From Actinoalloteichus caeruleus DSM 43889 (GTDB taxonomy: Bacteria; Actinomycetota; Actinomycetes; Mycobacteriales; Pseudonocardiaceae): a DNA stretch of 64,000 nt. Made by a program: the position numbers and the translations under genes. Location of the stretch: positions 1,488,001-1,552,000 of the forward strand of contig NZ_AUBJ02000001.1 in the NCBI RefSeq assembly GCF_000429185.2, read 5' to 3'. The notes below the pieces were generated by a model that did not search any database, was not told the DNA's origin, and saw only the letters and a program-made list of their open reading frames with translations. This document shows positions 16,652 through 25,283 of this stretch, piece after piece; position 1 is the stretch's first letter, and each line of letters opens with the position of its first letter.

Positions 16652-17437
16652 GTGGGAGAGCGAGAGCAGGTAGCCAGCAGGCGCATAGCTGCTGATCTGA
16701 GGGCGGCGATCGAGTCGGGGGAGCTACGAGAGGGACAGCAGCTCGAGTCCGAACGTGCGCTCGCTGCGGCATACGGCACAGCGCGCAACACGGCCCGGGC
16801 TGCCATCCGACTCCTTGCGGAGGAGGGCCTAGTCGACACCCGACACGGGCGAGGAGTGTTCGTCCGTACGAGGCGCCGGCTGATCAGGTTCGGCAGTGAG
16901 AGGTATTCGAAACGCCTACGGGACCGGACCGGGGTGTCGCCGTACCGGGCAGAGCTAGCGACGCAGGGGTTGACTCCCCGCGTGGACTGCACGGCCATCC
17001 AACGCGTGGTGCCACCAGTCAATGTGGCGACGCGGCTTGGGGTGGACCCGAACCTGGCGTCGGTGGTCCGCCGCGAGAACTGGTACTACGCCCGGCGTGA
17101 CCAGGACGAATGGCCCGTGCAGGTCGGCATCACGTACATCCCGTGGGAAATCGCCAAGGGAACGGTCCTCGCAACGTCTGAAAAGCTGGGGCCGGGAAGC
17201 CTGTACGCCAGGTTCGAAGACCTCGGCTACTCGATCACGCGCAACCGCGAGGAAATCGGTGCTCGGATGCCAACCCCTTCTGAACGTGAAGGATTGCAGC
17301 TTCCTGAGGGGGTGCCCGTGCTCGACATCCTACATACCGGGATCGATGCTCACGGGGCGGCTTTCGAAATCACTCACTTTGTCATGAGAGCTGACTTCGG
17401 CGGCTTGGACTACGACATGCCAGTGGAGGACCGATGA
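16652..17437 (+). CDS. GntR/UTRA repressor (KorSA-like)
   Basis: Protein of 261 aa. The N-terminal winged HTH of GntR type (about 5-72) includes LREGQQLESERALAAAYGTARNTARAAIRLLAEEGLV and GRGVFV. A UTRA effector domain (about 95-250) includes WYYARRDQDEWPVQVGITYIPWEIA and ITHFVMRADFGGLDYDM. This is the architecture of KorSA of pSAM2, which holds transfer and replication genes silent in the integrated state. GTG 16652 is the start; no clear ribosome site precedes it, so the message may be nearly leaderless. It is followed by the GNAT gene with ATGA overlap. The three palindromes just upstream are its likely sites. Confidence 0.9.
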   Translation: MGEREQVASRRIAADLRAAIESGELREGQQLESERALAAAYGTARNTARAAIRLLAEEGLVDTRHGRGVFVRTRRRLIRFGSERYSKRLRDRTGVSPYRAELATQGLTPRVDCTAIQRVVPPVNVATRLGVDPNLASVVRRENWYYARRDQDEWPVQVGITYIPWEIAKGTVLATSEKLGPGSLYARFEDLGYSITRNREEIGARMPTPSEREGLQLPEGVPVLDILHTGIDAHGAAFEITHFVMRADFGGLDYDMPVEDR

Positions 17438-17958
17438 CCAGCGTGAACGTCCGCAGGCGAACCGACCACGACATACCTGCCTGTTCTGATGTCCTCGTCC
17501 AGGTGCACGCAACCGACGGCTACCCGGTGGAAGGGGTCGGCGACCCGGTAGCGTGGCTGACCCCTCCGAGCCTTCTAGCCGCCTGGGTCGCCGAGGTGAA
17601 CGGGATCGTCGTCGGCCACGTCGGTGTCAGCCGGCCCGCCGGGGAGGCTGCCGTTGCGATGTGGGGTGAGCATGCTGCCGCAGCGTCGGATTCGGTCGCG
17701 GTCCTCGGCCGCCTCTTCGTGCTCTCGCGGGCCCGGAGCCACTCCCTGGGCGAGCGCCTGACCCGAGCGGCAATGGCGCACGCGGTCGAGCTAGGGCGGC
17801 GTCTAGTGCTCGACGTGATGGAGAAGGACCGGGCGGCAATCGCGCTCTACGAGCGACTCGGATGGCGCCGGATTGGCAGTACCACCCATGCCCTCGAGGA
17901 ATCGGGTGTCCCGGCCTACTGCTACGTCTCACCGCGAGTGGATTCAGTGGCTACCTGA
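17434..17958 (+). CDS. GNAT N-acetyltransferase
   Basis: Protein of 174 aa with a GNAT fold: RRRTDHDIPACSDVLVQV at the start, AAWVAEVNGIVVGHVGVSRP, a LGRLFVLSRARSHSLGERL segment in the place of the acetyl-CoA loop, and ALYERLGWRRIG near the end. The acetyl-CoA motif is a weak RSHSLGERL rather than the usual Q/RxxGxG/A. The substrate is unknown. The ATG overlaps the repressor stop, so they share a message. GNAT genes next to the pSAM2-type regulator are common; here it could modify a regulator or the host. Confidence 0.8.
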   Translation: MTSVNVRRRTDHDIPACSDVLVQVHATDGYPVEGVGDPVAWLTPPSLLAAWVAEVNGIVVGHVGVSRPAGEAAVAMWGEHAAAASDSVAVLGRLFVLSRARSHSLGERLTRAAMAHAVELGRRLVLDVMEKDRAAIALYERLGWRRIGSTTHALEESGVPAYCYVSPRVDSVAT

Positions 17959-17969
17959 GCAGCACCATA

Positions 17970-17996
17970 CTGCCTGTCAATCTGCCTGCCTACCGT
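17970..17996. repeat. Candidate integrase arm sites, right end
   Basis: CTGCCTGTCAA followed by TCTGCCTGCCTACCGT (17981-17996), which matches 15 of 16 bases of the left-end block 3808-3823 in the same orientation. Both lie in the terminal segments of the element. Confidence 0.5.
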
Positions 17997-18088
17997 CCCG
18001 GACACCGCCGGACTTCCACGGACGGCGACGGATGTCCGTGGCTGGTAGTTGACGGTGGTTGTTCAGGTGCCACCTATCGCGCGTATGC

Positions 18089-18139
18089 CTGGGGGTCAAG
18101 GGGTCGCAGGTTCAAATCCTGTCGTCCCGACGGTTACGA
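18089..18139. repeat. attR core (51 bp)
   Basis: Exact copy of the tRNA-Pro 3' half plus nine bases. The preceding sequence does not restore an acceptor or D arm, so no second tRNA is formed. Confidence 0.95.
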
Positions 18140-18140
18140 G

Positions 18141-18182
18141 AAGGCCCGCTGACACTGGGAACATACCAGGTCAGCGGGCCTT
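18141..18182 (+). terminator. Original tRNA-Pro terminator, displaced
   Basis: AAGGCCCGCTGAC (18141-18153) pairs perfectly with GTCAGCGGGCCTT (18170-18182), followed by CTTCG. It lies just beyond attR, so before integration it stood behind tRNA-Pro. It is now 14 kb away. Confidence 0.75.
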
Positions 18183-18976
18183 CTTCGCGTTCCGGTGCCG
18201 ATCAGCGACCGATCATCCACTTCGGCCCCTACCCGCGAGTAACCCCCGCGGTGGGAGGATTTGGGGAGGATCGGGTCCGACGGGGCGAAATGTGGTCGCG
18301 TTCCCAGAAGCGAACCGTGTCGCCCGAACGGGGTGATCGTGGCGGCCCAGCGGGAGCCAAGCCGGCGTGCCGACCGACCGCGCGCCCAGTATTGCCGGAA
18401 CCCCAGCAGGGTGCCGTACCAGGAGCAGCACGAGGGTGCCCCCTATCTCGCTTCAGGAACAGCGCGTACTCGTCGTAGGGAGCATCCCCGCGTACGGGGC
18501 CGATGCCCTGGCGGTCCTCAAGCTGACCTACGCCACGGGAGTATCCCCGCGTACGCGGGGCCGATACTTGTTGACCTGCGACTCCACACGGGATGAGGCC
18601 CATTTCTCCGCAGCCTTCATTCAATGCCGCTCGCCAGTTCACTCGTCACTTGATCACCACTTGTTCCACCATGGCGCCTGTCGACGTGACCAGAACGGCC
18701 ACGACGGTGATCCCCCGTGTTCAAGGGCATTTTCCGGGCGGCGAGCCGGCCCCGCTCGACGATGAGCACGGACGGGTTGATCCTCGACCTACCGTCGCTC
18801 TGGCGCCTGGACGATCACGACGCTCGCCGGGCACCAGGCGGATCACGCACAGGGTACGCACACCGAAGCAGCGGGCGACCGGACTCGGCACCCAACCCGG
18901 CCAGTGGCTGCCGAGGAGAGCGCCGGCGGCCCGAGAGCCCGGAGCACGTTCCTCCTCCGGTGGTCGTGGGGACGGG
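18183..18976. other. Gene-free region beside attR
   Basis: No supported gene. It contains the two-repeat CRISPR relic at 18478-18565. The rest shows no other repeat of that kind and no cas-like frame on either strand. Confidence 0.5.
18478..18565. CRISPR. Two-repeat type I-E-like CRISPR relic
   Basis: A 29-base repeat at 18537-18565 (GGGAGTATCCCCGCGTACGC, then GGGGCCGAT) and a 27-base copy at 18478-18504 differ by one substitution and a two-base deletion. The interval is exactly 32 bases, the type I-E spacer length. The repeat has the CCCCGCG...CGCGGGG dyad of actinobacterial I-E repeats. No third repeat is found one period away on either side, and no cas gene is in the window. Confidence 0.65.
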
Positions 18977-19546
18977 TCAGCGGGCGATGAGCCCGGTGAG
19001 CACGAGCGCGAGCCAGCGGACACGGGCGGCGGGGGCCTGGTCGGTGGGGAACGTGGACAGCACCAGGTAGAGGTCGTCGACGGTGCAGTCGGTGCGCAGC
19101 TCGCCCTGTGCCTGTGCGGCGCGGAGGAGTTGACCGAGCGCGCTGGTCACGCGTGCCTCCAGGTCGCGCATGGCGGGATGGACGGCGTGGTCGGTGTTGA
19201 GGGCGTGGGCGGCCGCTTTGACCGCCTGGTTGTGCGCGACGGTGTCCATCAGGCGTGTGAGGAACCCCGTGAGCTCCTCCATGGCGGGCGCGCCCTGGCC
19301 GGCGCGCCGCAGGGAGTCTTCTGCGTCGTCGGCGACCGGTGCGAATGAAGCCGCGATCACGGCGTTGACCAGGTCGGTTTTGTTCGGGAAGTGCTTGTAG
19401 AGGGTGCCGACCGCCACGCCGGAGGCGGCGGCGATCCGCTCCATCGACACTCCGGCCCCGTGCTCGGTGATCTGTTCGTGTGCTGTGGCCATGATCCGGG
19501 CGCGGTTGCGGGCGGCGTCGGCTCGCAGTGGCCGTTGGGGGGACAT
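18977..19546 (-). CDS. TetR-family repressor
   Basis: Regulator of 189 aa. The N-terminal TetR HTH (about 10-57) reads ARNRARIMATAHEQITEHGAGVSMERIAAASGVAVGTLYKHFPNKTDLVNAV. The C-terminal ligand domain (about 70-185) is mostly helical. It is divergent from the SDR gene at 19636. Two 18-bp inverted repeats lie between them and are its probable sites, so it should repress itself and the reductase until a small ligand binds. ATG 19546 is the only sensible start for this HTH. Confidence 0.9.
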   Translation of the reverse strand: MSPQRPLRADAARNRARIMATAHEQITEHGAGVSMERIAAASGVAVGTLYKHFPNKTDLVNAVIAASFAPVADDAEDSLRRAGQGAPAMEELTGFLTRLMDTVAHNQAVKAAAHALNTDHAVHPAMRDLEARVTSALGQLLRAAQAQGELRTDCTVDDLYLVLSTFPTDQAPAARVRWLALVLTGLIAR

Positions 19547-19575
19547 GGGCTGCTCCGGGTACGGGTTTGTGTCAA

Positions 19576-19616
19576 GGTGAATTATGATTCACCATAGAGG
19601 TGAATCGGCATTCATC
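19576..19616. promoter_or_regulatory. Tandem operators between TetR and SDR genes
   Basis: GGTGAATTATGATTCACC (19576-19593) is a perfect 7-bp-armed inverted repeat, and GGTGAATCGGCATTCATC (19599-19616) a near-perfect copy, with centres 23 bases apart. They lie in the divergent promoter region, which is locally AT-rich. Confidence 0.8.
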
Positions 19617-19635
19617 TTACCGACAGGGGACGATC

Positions 19636-20589
19636 ATGACGAGCACGACCGCCGCCACCCGCTGGACCGAGGACGACGTCCCGGACCAGGACGGCCGGGT
19701 GGCCGTCGTCACCGGTGCGAACAGCGGCCTCGGTTGGGAAACGGCGCGGGTCCTCGCCGCACACGGGGCGTGTGTCGTCCTCGCGGTACGCGACCTCGAC
19801 AAGGGCCGGCAGGCGATGGCCGCCATCACCGACCAGGTGCCCGGCGCCCAACTCGGCCTCCAGCGCCTGGACCTGGCCTCCCTGGAATCGGTGCGCGCCG
19901 CGGCTGCCGAGCTGCGTGACGCCCACCCGAGGATCGACCTGCTCATCAACAACGCCGGTGTGATGTACACGCCTCGGCAGAAGACGCAGGACGGCTTCGA
20001 CCTGCAGTTCGGCGTCAACCACCTCGGGCACTTCGCGCTCACCGGGCTCCTGCTGGAGGCGATGCTGCCCTTACCCGACTCCCGGGTGGTGACCGTCAGC
20101 AGCCTGGGCCACCGCATCCGGGCCGACATCCACTTCGACGACCCGCAGTGGGACCGCACCTACAACCGTGTCGCCGCCTACGGGCAGGCCAAGCTCGCGA
20201 ACCTGATGTTCACCTACGAGCTGCAGCGCCGCCTCGCCTCGCACGGCACCGGCACCGGCACCGGCACCGGCACCACCATCGCCGCCGCGGCCCACCCCGG
20301 GGGTGCCGCCACCGAACTGATGCGGAACCTGCCCGGCCCGATCCGTGCGACCGCGGGCCTCCTCGTCCCCTTGTTCACCCAGACAGCGGCCATGGGCGCG
20401 CTGCCCACGCTGCGGGCCGCGACCGACCCCGCGGTCACCGGCGGTCAGTACTACGGCCCCACCGGGATGGGAGGGGTTCGGGGATACCCCCGCGTGGTCG
20501 CCTCCAGCGAGAAGTCCCATGACAGGGCCGTTCAACAGCGCCTGTGGACCCTGTCCGAGCAGCTCACCAAGGTCACGTTCCCCGTCTGA
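19636..20589 (+). CDS. Short-chain dehydrogenase/reductase
   Basis: NAD(P)-dependent oxidoreductase of 317 aa. The cofactor motif TGANSGLG is at about residues 25-32, NNAG at about 102-105, the catalytic Ser in VTVSSLGHR, and YGQAK as the YxxxK pair at about 179-183. The fold and length match the retinol-dehydrogenase-like SDRs of actinomycetes; the substrate is unknown. ATG 19636 has AGGGGA nine bases ahead. A run of five GGCACC units (20245-20274) adds a Gly-Thr repeat after the catalytic region. It is probably controlled by the divergent TetR. Confidence 0.88.
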   Translation: MTSTTAATRWTEDDVPDQDGRVAVVTGANSGLGWETARVLAAHGACVVLAVRDLDKGRQAMAAITDQVPGAQLGLQRLDLASLESVRAAAAELRDAHPRIDLLINNAGVMYTPRQKTQDGFDLQFGVNHLGHFALTGLLLEAMLPLPDSRVVTVSSLGHRIRADIHFDDPQWDRTYNRVAAYGQAKLANLMFTYELQRRLASHGTGTGTGTGTTIAAAAHPGGAATELMRNLPGPIRATAGLLVPLFTQTAAMGALPTLRAATDPAVTGGQYYGPTGMGGVRGYPRVVASSEKSHDRAVQQRLWTLSEQLTKVTFPV

Positions 20590-20894
20590 GCCGACCTGGC
20601 GGGGATACCGGCCCGACAGGACGGGGGCACCGTCGCGCCGGAGCCTGGGTGCCGGTCGCGTGGTTCCAACTCATCGACGACGAGGAGGACTTCCCCGGGG
20701 CGAGGGGCTCGTAGGGGGTCCACCACTGCCCGCGCTCCCGGAACGGTGGACACGGTCGGCTCAGCAACCCTTCGATCCGTGCTCGTCGATCAGGGGAGCC
20801 CGGTCCCCTGGCACGGGAACGGCGCCGGGCGGGAGCACCACCGATCCTGTGCCGCCACCGGTCGGGTATCCGTCCACGCGCAGCGCCGTCCAGC
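20590..20894. other. Intergenic gap
   Basis: About 300 bases between converging genes. No supported gene, repeat or clear terminator is seen. Confidence 0.4.
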
Positions 20895-21113
20895 TCAGGC
20901 GATGATGTTGTCCAGCAGCAGCATGAGCGTGATGAGACCGGACAGTACGAGCACACCCACCACGGCGCAGCCCGAGTTCGGGGCCGAGGCGTTGGGCTTG
21001 CGGGGTTCCCTTCCCGCGTTGACGGCCGTTCCGGCCTCGAGCCCCCAGCAGTAGAGGCACTCGCCGCCGTAGTCATAGGTCCTGCCGCACTTCGAACAGG
21101 TCTGCGACGCCAT
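20895..21113 (-). CDS. Small zinc-ribbon membrane protein, 72 aa
   Basis: Starts MASQTCSKCGRTYDYGGECLYCWG, with four cysteines in two CxxC pairs typical of a zinc ribbon. A short linker is followed by one hydrophobic C-terminal segment (GCAVVGVLVLSGLITLMLLL) that would anchor it in the membrane, with the ribbon probably facing the cytoplasm. AGGGGAG lies ahead of ATG 21113. An upstream extension of the frame is not supported. Function unknown. Confidence 0.7.
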   Translation of the reverse strand: MASQTCSKCGRTYDYGGECLYCWGLEAGTAVNAGREPRKPNASAPNSGCAVVGVLVLSGLITLMLLLDNIIA

Positions 21114-21611
21114 GTCGAACTCCCCTTCGGCCGCCTCGTCCCACAACCAGGCCGCGCACGCGAGCCCGTTGCTGAATTCGTGAGGTGGAACGGTCCCTCG
21201 AATCCGCGGGACTTCCAGGGCGAGGCACCGAACTCCTGGGTCCACCTCGGACTCGTCGAGGACGGGGTCCGTGACCGGCGCGGGCCGCCGGTCACGGTGA
21301 TCGGGCCCGGCCGCCCCCCAGGCCGGCCGGGTCCGGTCACGTCCCCGTCCCCTGGGGCGACCGGAGACGATCCGCTGTCGCGTCGCGACCGCGACAGGAA
21401 ACCCCCTCCGGCTGCCCCGGCAGGGTGATCGTCTCCGTTGCCTTCGGGTCCGGAGTGGATCTCGTGTCCCAACTCATGATGGTTCGACCCCGTGCCGAGC
21501 GGTATCCCAGAAATCTGGGAACACCGTCGGCCACCAACCAGTTGCTCGCAGTATCGTCCTGTTGATCGCGGCGACCACCGTCGCCGGAACGACTCACGAG
21601 AACGGACACCC
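21114..21611. other. Divergent intergenic region
   Basis: About 500 bases between the zinc-ribbon gene and the LuxR gene. It should hold both promoters. The part near 21420-21560 is less GC-rich. No clear operator pair is seen. Confidence 0.4.
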
Positions 21612-22715
21612 GTGGCGAACCGGCGGCAGCGCGAGCGACAGGTTCTGGGGGATCTCCGTGACCTGGCGAGGGCGGGCGTGACCGCCAGGGAGCTCTTCGC
21701 CGAGTTGGACGGCCTGCTCCCGTCGTTGATGGGCTTCGAGGCCGTCTGCTGGCACCACACCGATCCGCTGACCGGCTTACCGACCTCGATGGTCAGCACC
21801 ACCCTCGACCCACGGGGCATGGGGCCAGCGATGGACCTGGAGTTCGCCGGCGGCGATGTCGCCACCATGGCGCAGATGCACGCACGGGGCGACCGGGTAG
21901 CGGCCCTCAGCCAGGTCACCGAGGGCCACCCGGAACGCAGCATCCGCATGCGCGAACACCTGTCCACGCACGGGTTCGGCGACGAACTGCGGCTGCGGTT
22001 CGATCTCGGTGAGGGCACCTGGGGCTTCGCGGCCCTCATGCGGGAGAAGGGCAGCGGCCCGTACTCCGAGGAGGAACTCCGCTTCGCCGGTCAGGCGAAC
22101 CGGCTGATCAGCGCCGCGCTCCGCCGCACCTACCGCCCACCGACCACGCTCGCGGTGGCCGCTCCGGTTCCCGCCGTGATCGTCCTCGGCTCGAGCGACG
22201 AACTAGTCGCGGCGGACCAGCCGGGGCAGGCCCTGCTGCTCGAGCTCGCGGACTCGGTGTTCGACGTGATGGCCGTGCCCGCCGTGTTCCTGGTCCTCTC
22301 CCGGATGGCCCGACACGCCGAGGCGGACCCGACGGGTATTCCGGCGGTGATGCGGCTACAGACACCAGCCGGGCAGTGGATCGTCCTGCGCGGCTCGGTA
22401 CTCCACGGCATCGCCGCCGGGCAGGTCGTGGTGACGGCCTCGACGCCGACGGCCGCCGAGATCATGCCCCTGGTGCTGAGCTCCCACGGCCTGACCCGCC
22501 GTGAGCAGCTGGTGACAGCGCAGGTGCTGCGGGGCGGCAGCACCAGGGAGATCGCCAAGGAACTGTCAGTGGCACCGGTCACGGTGCAGGACCACCTGAA
22601 GTCGATCTTCTCGAAGGTCGGCGCGCGTAGTCGAGGCGAACTCGTCGCCTTGCTCTCGCTCGACGGCCCGCGGCTCGACCACTCGGTCCCCGCGGCATCG
22701 AGCGACCGGCGGTGA
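21612..22715 (+). CDS. GAF-LuxR transcriptional regulator
   Basis: Regulator of 367 aa. The N-terminal two thirds look like a GAF-type sensor (LFAELDGLLPSLMGFEAVCWHHTDP, then GTWGFAALMREKGSGPYSEEEL). The C-terminal LuxR HTH is at about 290-350: LTRREQLVTAQVLRGGSTREIAKELSVAPVTVQDHLKSIFSKVGARSRGEL. The start is GTG 21612 (ANRRQRERQV); the open frame upstream is a shadow. The ligand is unknown. No partner kinase is adjacent, so it probably senses a small molecule directly. Confidence 0.87.
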   Translation: MANRRQRERQVLGDLRDLARAGVTARELFAELDGLLPSLMGFEAVCWHHTDPLTGLPTSMVSTTLDPRGMGPAMDLEFAGGDVATMAQMHARGDRVAALSQVTEGHPERSIRMREHLSTHGFGDELRLRFDLGEGTWGFAALMREKGSGPYSEEELRFAGQANRLISAALRRTYRPPTTLAVAAPVPAVIVLGSSDELVAADQPGQALLLELADSVFDVMAVPAVFLVLSRMARHAEADPTGIPAVMRLQTPAGQWIVLRGSVLHGIAAGQVVVTASTPTAAEIMPLVLSSHGLTRREQLVTAQVLRGGSTREIAKELSVAPVTVQDHLKSIFSKVGARSRGELVALLSLDGPRLDHSVPAASSDRR

Positions 22716-22801
22716 CCCGCGGTGGGCCGCACGCTCCGGGGCCGCCCTCAGGAGAGCCCGCCCGATGCGGCCCGCCCGCTGCCCGCGTGCGGTCATGCGG
22801 C

Positions 22802-23737
22802 TCACTGTTCGGGTAGCCCGGTCGGTCCCTGCTCGGCGAGGAAGCGCTCGAACTCGGAGCCGATCTCCTCGGCGGTGGGCAGCGCCTCGCCCTCCTCGAC
22901 CAGGAGCCCTCGCGTGCCCGGTGCCGGGGAGGAGGAGTCGTACTGGCGCTCCAGCGCGCGCACCACGTCCGACACCTCGGCGGACTCCACCACCTGCCGG
23001 TCGATCTCGATGTTCACCCGCTCGGCCGCGGCCGGCAGTCCCCCGGAGGGCAGTGCCAGCCCCGTGGCTCGGCTCACCGACTCCAACAGGGTCACGGCGG
23101 CCGTGGGGTAGCTGGACTGCGCGAGGTAGTGCGGCACCTGCGCCGCGAAGCCCATGGCGTCCAAGCCCGCCTCACCCAGCCGCAACTCGAGCAGGGCCGC
23201 CACGCTGCCGGGTACCTGGAACCGGTCCCTGAACGCCGGGTGACCGAGCCCGGCGACGGTGTCCAGCAGCTCGGTTCGCGTGGCGTGCGACACCACCCCG
23301 AGCGGTCGGGTGTGCGGCACGCCCATCGGGATGCCGTGGAAGCCGACGGCGAGCCGGACACCCCACCGGTCCATCAGATCGCGCACGGCCGCGATGAACA
23401 GTTCCCAGTGCCGGTCGGGCTCGGGCCCGGTCAGCAGCAGGAACGGCGTGCCCTCCTCGTCGAAGAGCTGCCGGACGACCAGCTCGGGCTTGTCGTAGGC
23501 CGCCCAGTGGTCGACGGCGTAGGTCATCGTTGGCCGTCGGGACCGGTAGTCGATCAGCCCGTCGACGTCGAACCGGGCGACGATGCGTCCCCCACCACTC
23601 TCGGCGAGGTGCTCGGCCAGCAACCTGCCCGCCGAACCGGCGTCCATGAACCCCTCGAGGTGATGCAGGAGGACCGCACCGTTCAGGTCGGGGACGTCGG
23701 AGTCCACCTCGTACAGCTCCCGTGGATCGAGCACCAC
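22802..23737 (-). CDS. PAC2 family protein
   Basis: Protein of 311 aa of the PAC2 family, which includes eukaryotic proteasome assembly chaperones and widespread actinobacterial members. Typical segments are YEVDSDVPDLNGAVLLHHLEGFMDAGSAG, the RPTMTY strand, LTGPEPDRHWELF, and VGFHGIPMGVPHTRP. The C-terminal helical tail has EEIGSEFERFLAEQ. Length and ATG 23737 are as usual. In actinobacteria with proteasomes a link to protein quality control is suspected but unproved. No proteasome gene is adjacent here. Confidence 0.88.
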   Translation of the reverse strand: MVLDPRELYEVDSDVPDLNGAVLLHHLEGFMDAGSAGRLLAEHLAESGGGRIVARFDVDGLIDYRSRRPTMTYAVDHWAAYDKPELVVRQLFDEEGTPFLLLTGPEPDRHWELFIAAVRDLMDRWGVRLAVGFHGIPMGVPHTRPLGVVSHATRTELLDTVAGLGHPAFRDRFQVPGSVAALLELRLGEAGLDAMGFAAQVPHYLAQSSYPTAAVTLLESVSRATGLALPSGGLPAAAERVNIEIDRQVVESAEVSDVVRALERQYDSSSPAPGTRGLLVEEGEALPTAEEIGSEFERFLAEQGPTGLPEQ

Positions 23738-24571
23738 CTGTAACCTCCAGCCCTTCGGCCTACCTGTCGTCGCTCAGGTGCAACGCGGCACGGCCGCTGT
23801 TCCATCCCGCGTTCGCGGACGAGTTCGACGAGTCACACGAGATCGTCGGGGTGGTCCCCGTGACCGCCTTGTCCCGGCGTCCCCGCGTGGCGCTCCGAAC
23901 CACGTCCTCGCGATCGATCCTGCCATCGTGCGCCCGTGCGTCGGGCGGGAACCGGTCGAGCGGTCCGCCCGACCGAGGAACACCACGCCAGCCCGCAGGA
24001 GGTGTGTTGGCCGAGGACCGGCTACCTCAGCGCGACTGGGTGGTATCGGCATCACCACCGCACGCGGAACGCGCACGAGCACTTCACCAACACCCGGGAG
24101 GACCAGGACAGGGCCGAAGGAGATGACGAGCATCAACACGCCCTGCTGCCACGACACCCCGTCATCAGCAGCGATGCCGGCCGATCCGAGCCACTTCGCC
24201 AGCAGTGCGGCGGAGGCCGTGATTCCCGCGGCTACCCGGATCCAGGAATCCGTTGCTGTCGGTGTCCTTGCCCTTGTCCTTGTTCTCCCCCATGCGCGGG
24301 CCTCTGCCCGATTGATGGAGCGGCGGCTCTCGTCGATCCCCCGTCGCCTTCCCGCACGACGTCGTGGACCGCCAGCCGCCGACCGAAGCCCGTCTGTGGT
24401 GTCTCCAGCCCTCCCCCGAGGCCGGTGGCGCGCGAACTCGGCGGGTGTGGCCCCGCGCCCGGCAGGTGGCCGTCGGTCGGACCACCCGCTCCGACGGGCC
24501 ACCACCACCTGGCGCGCTGGCGTCGGCCACGCGCCACCTCCCGGCCGGTTTCGCCGGCTCGGAGGGGCGGC
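23738..24571. other. Gap with a possible broken small membrane gene
   Basis: No intact gene in about 830 bases. On the minus strand ATG 24293 opens MGENKDKGKDTDSNGFLDPG. A neighbouring frame then reads GITASAALLAKWLGSAGIAADDG and VLMLVISFGPVLVLPGVGEVLV, which looks like two membrane segments. The two pieces would join with one frameshift near 24230-24250. This may be a decayed or misread 90-residue membrane protein. The rest of the gap shows nothing. Confidence 0.3.
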
Positions 24572-25240
24572 TCAGCGTTTCGCGTCCCGTCCGGCACCCG
24601 GAGCGTTGGCGGTGCCGGTGTAGATGAAGACGCCCACCGAGCTCGGGAGCCCCTCGAGGGCGAGCGGCATGGTGCGCTCGTGGGCGCGGTGGAGACCCCT
24701 CCGCTCGTAGAACTCGTAGGTGCACAGCGAGTCGGTGAAGAGGTGGTAGTCATCGCGGCCTGAGGCCCGCAGGTGGTCCGTGAAGTGGGTCAGCAGCTGC
24801 TTGCCGACGCCGGTCCCCCGCGTGGCGGAGTCCACGACGAAGAGGGTGAGTTCGTCGCCGAGGGTCCCGCCAGCGTCCCGTCGCAGGCCCGCGTAGGTGC
24901 GGGCGAAGGTGAAGTACTGGCCCAGGGAGCGGTAGTGCCCGAATCCCGTCAGGGCGATCATCGCGGCGTGCCCGGCCAGGCGAAGCCGGTCGCGGGCCCG
25001 ACGCGCGAACGGGGGGTGGCCCTCGACCCGTCCCATCACGATGCCGACCGCGCGTCCGTCGAGGACCGCGACCCGCGTGTACGTGCTCGCGACGAGGCAC
25101 TGGCGCAGGTAGATCTCGAGCGCGTGGCGCAGGAGTCGTGGGGTGCCCGCGTAGCGGTGGATGTGGAACGCCTCGTTGATCATGGCCTTGACCCGAGAAG
25201 CGTCGGACTCCCGGTAGGGCCGGTACGTGACCTCGGCCAT
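24572..25240 (-). CDS. GNAT N-acetyltransferase
   Basis: Protein of 222 aa with a GNAT fold: YRPYRESDASRVKAMINEAF at the start, VAVLDGRAVGIVMGR, then ELTLFVVDSATRGTGVGKQLLTHF, where RGTGVG is the acetyl-CoA loop, and YEFYERRGLHRAHERTM. The substrate is unknown. GGGAGG precedes ATG 25240. It is divergent from the exporter gene and shares a promoter region holding a 32-bp palindrome, so it may belong to the same resistance regulon. Confidence 0.85.
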   Translation of the reverse strand: MAEVTYRPYRESDASRVKAMINEAFHIHRYAGTPRLLRHALEIYLRQCLVASTYTRVAVLDGRAVGIVMGRVEGHPPFARRARDRLRLAGHAAMIALTGFGHYRSLGQYFTFARTYAGLRRDAGGTLGDELTLFVVDSATRGTGVGKQLLTHFTDHLRASGRDDYHLFTDSLCTYEFYERRGLHRAHERTMPLALEGLPSSVGVFIYTGTANAPGAGRDAKR

Positions 25241-25283
25241 GGCGGACCTCCCTGGTGGTGAGCGGCGGGGTGGGTCAATCGAC

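Noticed and set aside
18059-18139. Second tRNA-Pro at the right end
   Set aside because: Only the 3' half is present; the upstream bases do not form acceptor or D stems, so this is attR.
18417-18445. A third CRISPR repeat one period upstream
   Set aside because: Only GGAGCA matches; the CCCCGCG dyad is absent.
20649-20714. A 21-codon frame reading VPVAWFQLIDDEEDFPG
   Set aside because: Looks protein-like but has no ribosome site, no recognised family and no conservation evidence.
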